A DNA stretch of 64,000 nt from contig OY282378.1 of NCBI GenBank assembly GCA_958295835.1, forward strand, positions 1,071,001 to 1,135,000, written 5' to 3'. Positions 8,795 to 18,311 of this stretch are shown in pieces; position 1 is the first letter of the stretch, and every line of letters begins with the position of its first letter. The DNA comes from an uncultured Gammaproteobacteria bacterium (GTDB lineage: Bacteria; Pseudomonadota; Gammaproteobacteria; HK1). Position numbers and translations under genes: made by a program. The notes below the pieces were generated by a model. The model did not search any database and was not told the origin of the DNA. It saw nothing but the letters and a program-made list of their open reading frames with translations.

Positions 8795-10000
8795 TTGCTT
8801 AATCCATCGGAGCTTCCGGGAATTCGGAGGCTTGCATCGGAAGTGTTCGCTGGGCTCGGTGAAGGATCGCTGGTGTCGGTCAGTGTTCCCTGTGGGCCAG
8901 GCGGAACGCGTTGGCTTGCGTGGTTCATGGAAGCCATTCGCCGTCTAGCTCGGGAGCATGGGGAACCGTTACCAATCGAAGGATCCGTACTGCCTGGTTC
9001 GGCCAAGGACCCGCTTGCGGAACTAGCTTCGATCGTCGGCGCCGGTCAACTCCGGAATCTCGATGAATTGCTGGAGTACTATCCGGATGACGGTGCATTG
9101 GTTGTCGTGATCGAATGTGAACAGTCCCTCGGAGGACAGTGGAAGAATTTCTTCGACGCTGTGCGCCGTGCCTGCCGCGCGGCCGGTTCCCGTATGCTTC
9201 GACCTGTACTGGCGATAATTGTCGGTTCGCGGGAATTCCCGCCGATCACTCATGATGTCGGCAGCAAAGTGTTTGCCCTGTGGAACACCGTGCGATGGGA
9301 AGAACTGAGACTTCTTGCGGATGCTGTGCTGCCACAAGGCGAGAACGCTCTTGTCCGTGCTTGGCGAATGGCGACGTACGCGGGCGCCGCGAACGGCGAC
9401 CCGGAGGTCCTTGTTCGCCTCTGTCGAGAGTCTCCCGATCACCTGGATCGAGTAGTTGCGTTGGGATTCGACGAAGCAGGTCCAAAGATCGAGTTCGACT
9501 TGGCGATACGCACTATGCCGGAACGGCGATGGAGTATCCCACAGACTGCTATCGAACCTTGGGCAGTAGGTAATTTGCTTGGATACACAGTTGAACGTGG
9601 TCCAATCCTGACCACTAACGGGATGACGACGGAAAGCGGAAGTCGCTACCTCCGTGCTGCGATTTGGCGGGAACAGCTCACGGGTCTGTTTCCCGTGACG
9701 GTTGAACTTGGGTTCAATGCCGCTGCAGCGATTAACTCGGCTATGGGGATGCGTTGGCAACAGGCGATCCCTCCTGGGCGGAAGATCTCTGACAACGATT
9801 TTCGACTTGATCCGAAGGAAGTCATGGAGATTTTCGCTACCGGACGATTCGGACGGGTTCCTCAATCGATCTGGAGTTTCCTTGATTTGCTTCGGCGAAC
9901 CCGCAATGATCTCGCACACATGTCTCCCGTGGATCTACAGAGAATGCGACAGATATGGCAGGGGCACGATCTGATAAGCAGACGGTTCGGCAAAGCGTGA
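8795..10000 (+). CDS. Uncharacterised protein with C-terminal HEPN-like motif, ATPase partner
   Basis: A 401-residue protein starting at TTG 8795, 4 bases after the ATPase stop, with AGGAG about 10 bases upstream, so it is almost certainly in the same operon. The N-terminal two-thirds reads like a P-loop-type alpha/beta fold without a clear Walker A (strands ALVVVIECE and RPVLAIIVGSRE). The C-terminal ~110 residues include LLRRTRNDLAH at about 364-374, which fits the R-x4-H catalytic motif of HEPN ribonucleases and follows the amphipathic helix expected there. In known conflict systems HEPN proteins are RNA-cleaving effectors or their sensors. Inference: effector or adaptor activated by the upstream ATPase. 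The family was not recognised. Confidence 0.7.
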   Translation: MLNPSELPGIRRLASEVFAGLGEGSLVSVSVPCGPGGTRWLAWFMEAIRRLAREHGEPLPIEGSVLPGSAKDPLAELASIVGAGQLRNLDELLEYYPDDGALVVVIECEQSLGGQWKNFFDAVRRACRAAGSRMLRPVLAIIVGSREFPPITHDVGSKVFALWNTVRWEELRLLADAVLPQGENALVRAWRMATYAGAANGDPEVLVRLCRESPDHLDRVVALGFDEAGPKIEFDLAIRTMPERRWSIPQTAIEPWAVGNLLGYTVERGPILTTNGMTTESGSRYLRAAIWREQLTGLFPVTVELGFNAAAAINSAMGMRWQQAIPPGRKISDNDFRLDPKEVMEIFATGRFGRVPQSIWSFLDLLRRTRNDLAHMSPVDLQRMRQIWQGHDLISRRFGKA

Positions 10001-10287
10001 TCTGATATACGGAGTTTTCTTGCTGACCCGTAATCGAAAAATACTCCAATCCAGCATAGCAGGAAACAAGAGCCTGTTGTGAATCTGGGTGCGCAGATGT
10101 CACGGAATCAAACATAGGCAGCGAACGAATCTCCGCTATTTTGCTGAAGATTTTGTGGGCAAGAATTACGATTACATGGAGGACTGCGACTCGTATGGAC
10201 GGACAGCCCGCGGAGCCTCCGGGTTGCATTGCTCACAGATTCACGGCGGCTGGCGTAAGCGCGCCTGAAGGCCAATGACCGAAAAGA
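10001..10287. other. Intergenic, no gene recognised
   Basis: No coding frame of interest. It separates the ATPase/HEPN module from the transposase remnant and marks the approximate right border of the lower-GC island. Confidence 0.4.
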
Positions 10288-10608
10288 CGGTACCACGTTG
10301 TCCGGTATGTTGACTTCTCGCCGGTAGGCGCCTGACAACAACTCCCATGCCGAGTCGAAACGTCCACTTAGCATGAGCGCACGAAGGGTCAGGATGGCTT
10401 GTCCGCCGGCGTGACGCCAGCGCATCCCCGAACGCTTCAGCCGCTGGGTCACCAGTGTCTTGCACGCCGCCTCCACCCTTCGCGTTCCCCTCGACATGCG
10501 CCTTCCATTCACCCACTTCCCAACTCGGCCTACCGCTCCTTCCGCCTCCCTCTTCAGGCTCATCTTCATATCGGATAAAGACCTGCCGACACGCTGCAAC
10601 TCGCTCAT
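10288..10608 (-). pseudogene. C-terminal fragment of a transposase (ISKra4-like)
   Basis: The minus-strand frame contains RVEAACKTLVTQRLKRSGMR, then GGQAILTLRAL and a tail ending NIPDNVVP, a pattern I recognise from the C-terminus of ISKra4-type transposases. The first ~45 residues do not match, and the catalytic core is absent. It is a relic next to the defence island border, adjacent to the mscS 3' end. Confidence 0.6.
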
Positions 10609-10626
10609 TTGAGTTCGTCCGCGCAA

Positions 10627-13083
10627 CTATTCGGCTCCTGACGGCTCTCGACCGCTTCCGCCATCGGGACCATCCGCCCGCCCCGCCGCGGCCAACACAT
10701 CCACTCCCCGCAAATGCAGATCGCGTTGCGGGAACGGGATCTCGATGCTTCGTTCCCGGAACAACCGCACGATCTCGAACCGTATCTCGGTGCCGATGCG
10801 GAACACCTTGTCGGCCTGCGGGACGAAGCAACGCAGCTCGAAGTCGAGCGAGCTGTCGCCGAACGCCGTGAACAGCACGAAGGGCTCCGGATCGCGCGTG
10901 ATCTCGGGATGTGACGTGGCGACCTCGAGGAGGGTGTCGCGCACGAGGTCGACGTCGGAAGCGTAGGAGACCCCCACCAGGACGTCGATCCGGGCCACCG
11001 CGTCCTTGTGGGTCCAGTTGACCAGAGCCGACGAGAGCAGCTCGGAATTGGGGATGATCACCGACGATCGATGGAAGGTCTGGATCTCGGTGGCGCGGAC
11101 GTTGATCCGCTGGACATAGCCCTGATGCTCGCCGATGACGATCCAGTCGCCGACCTTGACCGGACGCTCGACGAGCAGGATCAGCCCGGAGACGAAGTTG
11201 TTGACGACGTTCTGGAGCCCGAACCCGATGCCCACCGAGAGCGCGCCGGCGATGATCGCGAGGTTCGAGAGGTCGATGCCGGCGGTCGAGATGCCCGCCG
11301 CCACCGCGACGAGGAGCCCGGCGTATCCCACCGTCGTCTTCAGCGAGTTGCGTAGCCCGGCGTCGAGACGGGTCTGGGGAAAGACCCGGGTTTCGAGGAC
11401 GCGCTGCAGCCAGCGGGTCGCCACGAGGAGGGCGGCGAAGACGATGGCGGCGAACAGCAGGTCGGTGATGGAGAACCGGAACGAGCCGATGCGCACCCCT
11501 TCCGCCGCGTCCGCGAGCCATCCCCGGAGGTCGGCCCAGGCAAGGCCCCAGCTCATCAGCAGGGCCGCCGCCACGACCAGCGCGAGCGCCATGTCGGTCG
11601 CGGCAACGAGCCAGAACCTCAGCCTCGTGTCGCTGTCGGGCAACGGCCCGCCCTCGGTGCCCGCGCCACGCCCGGCGAGCGCGAGGGTGATGGTGTCGCG
11701 CGCGACGCCGTGCACGATCACGGCGAGACCGAGCACGACGACGGACTTGACGAGGCTGGTCACCAGGTAGTTCGCGAGCGCGTCGAACCCGGCGAGCGAC
11801 AGGAAGGGGATCGAGACCGCGGCGAGCGCGGCCATCGTCCGCAGCACCTTCCCCGGCCGCGACGGACCCCGGCGACCGGACGCCGGGCCGGCCGGAGGGC
11901 CGGACGGTGCGTGCCCGGGACTGTGCATGGGCGCGTGCGATGCCTCGCGGCGGCGCCACAGGCGCCCCGGCAGCAGCAGGAGGATGAATCCGGCCCCCGC
12001 GCAGTGCGCGAGCATGCGGTAGAACAGCACGAGCTCCGGGGGCACCTCCAGATGGCGCGCGCTCGCGTACTCGATGAAGAGCAGCCCTCCGACCAGAAAC
12101 GCGAGTGCGAGGGTGCGGTGGTAGAGGCCGCGCGCGCCCTCGCGGGTGAGCGGGGCGAGCCGCCAGCCGTCCGGCGAGTACGGTGCGAAGGCAGCGCGCG
12201 CGAGTCCGGCGGTGAGGAAGAGCCCCGCCAGTACGCTGAACGTTGCGACGAGGACGTCGCCGGCGATTCCCCGCTCGAAGGGGACGGAGAGCAGGAACGC
12301 CAGGGGGACGAGCCCGATGAGCGAGGGCAGGGCGCCCCTCGCGACGGCGACGAGGACCGCGGCCCGGACCCGGTGCGCGAAGAAGGGTGCCTCGACGTCC
12401 CGGTCGCGGACGTAGCGCCGCAGCATCCAGCGCCGGGCCGGGACCACGAGCACGATCGTCAGTACGAGGGCGGGGAGGAACAGAACCCGCGGGTCGGTCC
12501 AGCGCTCGCCGCCGGAGGTCGGGAACCACTTGTCGAACGGCGCGGCCGCCAGCTTCCGGACGATGCCGAGTGCATGCGGCCCGGCGTTCATGAGCACCGT
12601 CCACGACAGTGGCGACGGACCGCGTTCCAGGAGGCGCCGCGCGGAGCGCTCGCGTCGTGCCTCGGCGATGCGGGCCAGCATCTGTCGGGCTCGGAGCGAA
12701 ATCAGTTCCGCCTGCTTGACGTGCCCCTCCCGTTCGGCGAGGCGCTCATCGAGGGTCGCGCGCTCCGCCGCGACGGCCGCCGGCTCGGGCGGCCCGTCGT
12801 CGGCCGGCGGCGGGCCCAGGGCGCCGAGAAGCTGCCGCACCGCCTCGGCGTCGGTCGCCGCCGCGACGGCCGCATCTGCGGCCTCGCGCTGGAGCTTTTC
12901 GACCTGCGGGCGGAGCGCCTCGATGACGGCGTGGTTGATCTCCGGCTTGTCGAGCTCGCCGGTGACGAGGTCGAGCAGCAGGCTCCAGTGGGCGGACCGG
13001 CTCTCGACATCGGGCGCCGTGCCCGGGGTCTGTGCGGGCGCGCATACCGAGAACACGGCGCCAAGGAGCAGCGCGGCCGACAT
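10627..13083 (-). CDS. MscS-family mechanosensitive ion channel (DUF3772-type, large)
   Basis: An 818-residue inner-membrane channel that would open under membrane tension to release solutes during hypo-osmotic shock. A signal peptide (MSAALLLGAVFSV...) is followed by a ~150-residue periplasmic helical domain, then about ten transmembrane segments. The C-terminal MscS core is clear: pore helix region SVGIGFGLQNVVNNFVSGLI, beta domain with ERPVKVGDWIVIG, and a soluble C-terminal alpha/beta domain. ATG 13083 gives a clean signal sequence; longer in-frame starts upstream run over the divergent methyltransferase gene. It is divergent from that gene, so the ~150 bp between them hold both promoters. 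A degraded copy of an internal piece lies at 335-477. Confidence 0.9.
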   Translation of the reverse strand: MSAALLLGAVFSVCAPAQTPGTAPDVESRSAHWSLLLDLVTGELDKPEINHAVIEALRPQVEKLQREAADAAVAAATDAEAVRQLLGALGPPPADDGPPEPAAVAAERATLDERLAEREGHVKQAELISLRARQMLARIAEARRERSARRLLERGPSPLSWTVLMNAGPHALGIVRKLAAAPFDKWFPTSGGERWTDPRVLFLPALVLTIVLVVPARRWMLRRYVRDRDVEAPFFAHRVRAAVLVAVARGALPSLIGLVPLAFLLSVPFERGIAGDVLVATFSVLAGLFLTAGLARAAFAPYSPDGWRLAPLTREGARGLYHRTLALAFLVGGLLFIEYASARHLEVPPELVLFYRMLAHCAGAGFILLLLPGRLWRRREASHAPMHSPGHAPSGPPAGPASGRRGPSRPGKVLRTMAALAAVSIPFLSLAGFDALANYLVTSLVKSVVVLGLAVIVHGVARDTITLALAGRGAGTEGGPLPDSDTRLRFWLVAATDMALALVVAAALLMSWGLAWADLRGWLADAAEGVRIGSFRFSITDLLFAAIVFAALLVATRWLQRVLETRVFPQTRLDAGLRNSLKTTVGYAGLLVAVAAGISTAGIDLSNLAIIAGALSVGIGFGLQNVVNNFVSGLILLVERPVKVGDWIVIGEHQGYVQRINVRATEIQTFHRSSVIIPNSELLSSALVNWTHKDAVARIDVLVGVSYASDVDLVRDTLLEVATSHPEITRDPEPFVLFTAFGDSSLDFELRCFVPQADKVFRIGTEIRFEIVRLFRERSIEIPFPQRDLHLRGVDVLAAAGRADGPDGGSGREPSGAE

Positions 13084-13231
13084 GACCACGCACGCGGCGC
13101 CCGGATGTACGGGGAGGCGGGTTCTCGGTGCGGCCAATGAAGTCACTCGCCGGTCGGCCGGGCGCGTTGACGCGCCTGCACCGCGCTCTCGACAATACGT
13201 GATTGTACCGCCGAAGGAGGGCGCCATTCCC

Positions 13232-13885
13232 GTGAAACCGTTCGCTCCCGCCTGCGAGAGGAACAAGGGCCCGATCCTGGAAGTGCTGCGCCGGGTGTTC
13301 GGCGATGCGGGCGACGTGATCGAGATCGGCAGCGGCACCGGCCAGCACGCGGTGTGGCTCGCGGCGGGGCTGCCGCATCTCGTGTGGCGGACGAGCGACC
13401 TGCCGGAGAGCCACGCCGGCATCAACGCCTGGATCGACGAGGCAGGACTCGACAACGTGGAGCGCCCGCTCGTCCTCGACGTCGCGCGCCGTCCCTGGCC
13501 GCTCGCGAGCGCCGGGGGCGCCTTCAGCGCGAACACCGCGCACATCATGCACTGGCCGGAGGTCGAGGCGATGTTCGGCGGTCTCGCCGAGGTGCTGTCT
13601 CCCGGCGCGCGCTTCGCCCTGTACGGTCCCTTCGCCTGCGAAGGCCGTCACGTCAGCGCGAGCAATGCCACATTCGATCGATCGCTGCGGAGGCAGGATC
13701 CGGGAATGGGGGTGCGCGACGTGCGTGACCTGGAGCGCCTTGCGGCCGGTGGGGCGATGATGCTGGACGACACCGTCCCGATGCCCGCGAACAACCACAT
13801 CCTGGTATGGAGGAAGGCAGCAGGCCGCTCGCGGGCAGGGTTCCCGCTCCAGTCCCAGGCAGGGCCGGAACCAGGAGATTGTTGA
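13232..13885 (+). CDS. Class I SAM-dependent methyltransferase (DUF938 type)
   Basis: A 217-residue protein. Motif I of the SAM pocket is VIEIGSGTGQHAVWL (about residues 29-43), then an acidic loop (RTSDLPESH) and the characteristic SANTAHIMHWPEVEAMF segment of the DUF938 family; the substrate of this family is unknown. The start is GTG 13232, with GAAGGAGGG upstream. The stop overlaps the start of the next gene (TGATG), so the methyltransferase and the helicase are translationally coupled and probably act together or share regulation. Confidence 0.85.
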   Translation: MKPFAPACERNKGPILEVLRRVFGDAGDVIEIGSGTGQHAVWLAAGLPHLVWRTSDLPESHAGINAWIDEAGLDNVERPLVLDVARRPWPLASAGGAFSANTAHIMHWPEVEAMFGGLAEVLSPGARFALYGPFACEGRHVSASNATFDRSLRRQDPGMGVRDVRDLERLAAGGAMMLDDTVPMPANNHILVWRKAAGRSRAGFPLQSQAGPEPGDC

Positions 13886-16713
13886 TGCAGGTTCTCCTTT
13901 ACCACAAGCTCGACGCCGATCGGATTCCGAACTTCGCCAAGGTGAAGGCCGCCCTCGAGAATGGCGATTTTCGTTCGGCCGACGTGAAGAAGATCACGGA
14001 CGACATCTACCGCGCGCGCCTGGACCGCAGCAACCGCATCCTGTTCAAGTTCGCCCGCCACGAGGGCGAGGTTTACATCCTGGTGCTGGAGCTCATCGAA
14101 CGCCATGCCTACGAATCGTCCCGTTTCCTGCGGCGCGGCGTGACGGTGGACGAGGACAAGCTGCCCGCGTTGGCGCCCGGGACGACGCCGGACGACGCCG
14201 GCCAGCTCGCCTACCTGAATCCGCTGAGTCGGACGTTCAACGTCCTGGACAAGGTGATTTCCTTCGACGACGCCCAGCGGGCGGTCTATGCGGTGTCGCC
14301 TCCGCTCATCGTCGTCGGCAGCGCCGGCAGCGGCAAGACGGTGCTGACCCTGGAGAAGATGAAAGAGGCCAGCGGCAACGTGCTGTACGTCACGCGGTCG
14401 CCGTATCTGGCCGACAACTCCCGCGAGCTTTACTACGGCATGAGCTACGAGAACGGCGATCAGGAGGTGAGCTTCCTGTCCTTCGCCGAGTTCCTGGACA
14501 GCATCCGCGTACCGGAAACCAGCGAGGTGCCTTTCTCCGAGTTCACCCGCTGGTTCGCGCGCCATCGGCAGGCGGCGGGAATCAGGGACGCCTATCAATT
14601 CTACGAGGAGGTGAACGGTGTCATCACCGGCTCCTCGGCCGACCACGCATGGATTCCCAGGGAGGACTATCTCGCGCTTGGAGTTCGCCAGTCCATCTAC
14701 GGCGCGGACGAACGCGCCAGGGTGCATGACCTGTTCCGCAAGTACGTTGACCACCTCGATGCGTCGGGCCGCCACGATGTCAACATGCTGAGCTTCGAGT
14801 ACCGGAAGCTGGCGCGGCCGGTGTGGGACTTCGTGGTCGTGGATGAAGTGCAGGACTTCACCAACGTTCAGCTACACCTGGTGCTGAGCACGCTCGTCGA
14901 TCCGACGCGGTTCATCCTGTGCGGCGACTCAAACCAGATCGTGCATCCGAACTTCTTCTCCTGGGCGGGCCTCAAACGGCATTTCTACGGCCGGGAGTTT
15001 TCGACCGGAGGCGCCAGCCAGAGCCGCGTCGAGGCGGCCGACGTGATGCGCGTCCTCACCACCAACTATCGCAGCTCGAAGCAGGTGACGGAGCTGGCCA
15101 ACCGCATCCTGCGCTTGAAGACGGCGCGCTTTCGCTCGGTGGATCGGGAAAGCAGCTATCTGGTCACCAGCAACGCCGAAGAAGGCGGCAAGGTCGCGCT
15201 GCTGCCGGACGATCCGGCACTCGTTGGCGAGCTCGACGCGCAAACCCGCAACTCCACGCGTTTCGCCGTGATCGTCATGCATGCGGAACACAAGCAGAAG
15301 GCCGGGACGCGGTTCGGCACGCCGCTTGTCTTTTCCATTCAGGAAGCGAAGGGCCTGGAGTACGACAACATCATCCTTTACGACTTCGTCTCCTCGGCGG
15401 AAGACCGCTTCCGCGAAATCTGCCGCGACGTGGATCCGGAGCAGGTGCAGGCCGGTGAGCTTCGCTTCGCGCGCAGCCGCGACAAGAGCGACAAGTCCCT
15501 GGAGATCTTCAAGTTCCACATCAACGCCCTCTACGTGGCCGCCACGCGTGCGGTCGCCAACGTCTATCTGGTGGAATCCGCACCGCGACAACGGTTGTTC
15601 GACCTGCTCGGGATAGAGGCCGTCAAGGGCGATCTGGGTCTGGTGGAGCAGAAGTCCAGCCTTGCGGATTGGCAGCGGGAGGCGCGCAAGCTCGAACGGC
15701 AAGGCAAGCAGGAGCAAGCGGACGCGGTGCGCACACGCATTCTCGGCATTCGGGAAACGCCGTGGAAGCCGCTGACCCGGGGCGCGGTGCGGGAATTGTC
15801 GAAGCGGGCGTTCAATGGCGGCGGCAAGAAGCAGCAGTTGCAACTGTTCGAGTACGCCTTGCTGAGCCGCGACGAGGGCCGCTTCTCGAAGCTGAAGCGC
15901 GCCGGCTTCCGCCCCGCGCGCCGTCCGCGCGACATCGGCGAGCGCGTGCTGGAGAGCAAGCATTTCATGGCGTACTCGCTCAAGCGCGTGGACGGCGTGC
16001 GCACCCTGGTGGAGAAGTACGGGGTGGACCATCGCGATACGTTCGGGTTCACGCCGCTCATGCTGGCAGCCCGCTTCGCCAATGAAGTGGTGACGGCGAT
16101 GCTCACGAGGGAGATGGCGGCGAACGTGGAGATCGTCAACAACGCCGGCCTCAACGCCTTCCAGATCATGCTGCAGGAAACGGCGGAGACCCCCCGCTAC
16201 GCCCAGCGCTTCACGCCCGCGGTGTACCAGCGGCTCTCGCCGACGACGGTGACGGTGATGGTTGGCGGCGGTCTGCGCAAGATCGACAACCACACCGGCG
16301 AGTTTCTGCTGTACAACTTGATGATGGCGATGTTCCAGACTCGCCTGGAGCGCAGGATGAACCGCCAGGCGCGGCCGGGGCTGTCGGCGGCGGACCTGGA
16401 GGAGGTTCTCCGCATCCTGCCGCCCGCCGCGGTACCGGGATATCGAACGAAGAGGGCCTACATCAGCGGCCTCCTGGCCCGCAACGAGGTGGACCGGGAC
16501 ACACCCTCCAACCGGCGTCTGTTCAAGCGCATGCGGCGCGGCTACTACATCCTGAACCCGCAATTGCGGGTCCGCATCGGCGGCGCCTGGACCGAGGTCT
16601 ACGACTTGCTGGACGCCGAGGCGCTATCGAGCGGCCACGCGGACTCCCTGGAGGAGGTACGCGAGGCACGAGCGCTCATCACCGGCGCCGGCCGGCAGCC
16701 CCCCGCCGGGTGA
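13885..16713 (+). CDS. UvrD-like helicase with N-terminal ParE/RelE-like domain and ankyrin repeats
   Basis: A 942-residue superfamily 1 helicase. Residues 1-85 resemble the RelE/ParE toxin fold (LYHKLDADRIPNF, DDIYRARLDRSNRILFKF, VLELIERH). The helicase motifs follow: Walker A GSAGSGKT (~147), Walker B VVVDEVQDF (~315), LTTNYRSSKQ (~392), FSIQEAKGLEYDNIIL (~485) and YVAATRA (~551). Residues ~700-770 carry ankyrin-type repeats (DTFGFTPLMLAARFANEVV, NNAGLNAFQIML). The C-terminal ~170 residues are unassigned. It probably unwinds nucleic acid with ATP; the ParE-like domain may bind a partner or RNA. The start ATG overlaps the methyltransferase stop. Confidence 0.85.
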   Translation: MQVLLYHKLDADRIPNFAKVKAALENGDFRSADVKKITDDIYRARLDRSNRILFKFARHEGEVYILVLELIERHAYESSRFLRRGVTVDEDKLPALAPGTTPDDAGQLAYLNPLSRTFNVLDKVISFDDAQRAVYAVSPPLIVVGSAGSGKTVLTLEKMKEASGNVLYVTRSPYLADNSRELYYGMSYENGDQEVSFLSFAEFLDSIRVPETSEVPFSEFTRWFARHRQAAGIRDAYQFYEEVNGVITGSSADHAWIPREDYLALGVRQSIYGADERARVHDLFRKYVDHLDASGRHDVNMLSFEYRKLARPVWDFVVVDEVQDFTNVQLHLVLSTLVDPTRFILCGDSNQIVHPNFFSWAGLKRHFYGREFSTGGASQSRVEAADVMRVLTTNYRSSKQVTELANRILRLKTARFRSVDRESSYLVTSNAEEGGKVALLPDDPALVGELDAQTRNSTRFAVIVMHAEHKQKAGTRFGTPLVFSIQEAKGLEYDNIILYDFVSSAEDRFREICRDVDPEQVQAGELRFARSRDKSDKSLEIFKFHINALYVAATRAVANVYLVESAPRQRLFDLLGIEAVKGDLGLVEQKSSLADWQREARKLERQGKQEQADAVRTRILGIRETPWKPLTRGAVRELSKRAFNGGGKKQQLQLFEYALLSRDEGRFSKLKRAGFRPARRPRDIGERVLESKHFMAYSLKRVDGVRTLVEKYGVDHRDTFGFTPLMLAARFANEVVTAMLTREMAANVEIVNNAGLNAFQIMLQETAETPRYAQRFTPAVYQRLSPTTVTVMVGGGLRKIDNHTGEFLLYNLMMAMFQTRLERRMNRQARPGLSAADLEEVLRILPPAAVPGYRTKRAYISGLLARNEVDRDTPSNRRLFKRMRRGYYILNPQLRVRIGGAWTEVYDLLDAEALSSGHADSLEEVREARALITGAGRQPPAG

Positions 16714-16825
16714 AGCCCGGTCGCAATCGCCTTGTCGAGCCGTTGACGCCGGCAGAGCAGGCCTGCGACACCGGGCCGCGACCGACGGACCTCGGTGAAC
16801 GCTTTCCTGCCCTCGAGGACACGCC

Positions 16826-18064
16826 ATGAAGCTCCAGGACGTCAGCACCTGGGTGACCGTCCCGACGGATGGTATCGGCGGATCGTTCTGGGTCATCGTG
16901 AAGGTGACGACCGACGACGGCATCGAAGGGATCGGGGAGTGCTACGGCATCCCCTTCTCCGGCGACGTCGCATGCAGGATGGTCGAGGACACGTTCGAGC
17001 GCTTCATCGCGGGGGAAGACCCGCATGACGTCGAGACCCTGTTCCGGCGCGTGTACTCCGCGGGCTTCACCCAGCGGCCGGACGTCTCGATGATGGGCGT
17101 GTTCAGCGGGATCGAGATCGCGGTGTGGGACATTCTCGGCAAGGCGTCGGGGCAGCCGGTGTACAAGCTCGTCGGTGGGAAGTTCCACGACCGCATCCGC
17201 ACGTATACCTATCTCTACCCCAAGTCCGTCTCTCCGGACGGCGCCCCGAGGGAGGATTCGGGTGACGTCTACCACGACGGGGACGCGGCCGCCGAGCGCG
17301 CCCTCGACTACCTCGAGATGGGCTTCACCGCGATCAAGCAGGACCCCGCCGGCCCCTACAGCTTCCAGGGCGGGCGCGAGCTGTCGCTGCACGAGCTCGC
17401 ACGCAGCGAATACTCCGTCAGACGCATCCGCGAAGCGGTCGGGGATCGGGCCGACATCCTGCTCGGCACCCACGGGCAGATGACCACCTCCTCCGCCATC
17501 CGCCTCGCCCGGCGCCTGGAGCCCTACGACCCGTTGTGGTTCGAGGAGCCCTGTCCTCCGGACCAGATGGAGGCGATCGGCAAGGTGGCGCGAGCCACCT
17601 CGATCCCGGTGGCCACCGGCGAGCGCCTCACGACGAAGATGGAATTCCACCAGGCGCTGAAGGCAGGGGTGTCGATCCTGCAACCGGACGTCGGAAGAAG
17701 CGGCGGCATCTGGGAGACCCGGAAGATCGCCATCGTCGCCGAGCTCTACAACGCGCAGATCGCGCCACACATCTACTGCGGGCCGATCGCCCACGCGGCG
17801 GCGGCGCACGTCTCCTTCAGCAGCCCGAGCTTCCTGATCCTGGAGACCATCCGGAGCAGGTTCCACGATGCGATCCTGAAGAAGCCGCTGCGCTGGGAGC
17901 AGGGCTACCTGATCGCCCCCACCGAGCCGGGGCTGGGCATCGAGCTCGACGAGCAGGCCGTACTCGATCACCCCTACACGACCGGCGGGCGCCTGCACCT
18001 GGAGATGTGCCAGACGCCGCTCGGCTCGGACAACACGAAGATCATCACCGAGCTCGACCGCTGA
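16826..18064 (+). CDS. Enolase-superfamily dehydratase (mandelate racemase/galactonate dehydratase type)
   Basis: A 412-residue protein with the two-domain enolase superfamily plan: an N-terminal capping domain (residues 1-120, with IGECYG and GIEIAVWDILGKASG) and a TIM-barrel domain. Metal-binding acids are visible in WFEEPCPP and TGERLT, and the barrel-end residues in QPDVGRSGGI and APHIYCGPI fit the galactonate/rhamnonate dehydratase subgroup. It would abstract a proton alpha to a carboxylate and remove water from an acid sugar. It is followed by a class III aminotransferase in the same direction, suggesting one catabolic unit. The exact substrate is not determined. Confidence 0.85.
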   Translation: MKLQDVSTWVTVPTDGIGGSFWVIVKVTTDDGIEGIGECYGIPFSGDVACRMVEDTFERFIAGEDPHDVETLFRRVYSAGFTQRPDVSMMGVFSGIEIAVWDILGKASGQPVYKLVGGKFHDRIRTYTYLYPKSVSPDGAPREDSGDVYHDGDAAAERALDYLEMGFTAIKQDPAGPYSFQGGRELSLHELARSEYSVRRIREAVGDRADILLGTHGQMTTSSAIRLARRLEPYDPLWFEEPCPPDQMEAIGKVARATSIPVATGERLTTKMEFHQALKAGVSILQPDVGRSGGIWETRKIAIVAELYNAQIAPHIYCGPIAHAAAAHVSFSSPSFLILETIRSRFHDAILKKPLRWEQGYLIAPTEPGLGIELDEQAVLDHPYTTGGRLHLEMCQTPLGSDNTKIITELDR

Positions 18065-18311
18065 AGGCGCGTTGCAAGCCGGAACCCTGAAGCGTGCAAT
18101 CCTGGCCGCCCGGCTGCCTCGTCCCCAAGGTCATTCCTTGAAGGGAAAGATCATGCCGGCGTGGAAGCCGGCTCCGGTCCGGAAGGAGACGCCGGCAATT
18201 GCCGACGTTTTCCGATCATCCGGGGGCGCCGTGGCTGCGTTGCGCTCGCGGGCGGGGTGATCGATAGTCGCGCCCCATGTATCCCGATCGCCGCCGGTGG
18301 AGGATTTCCCC

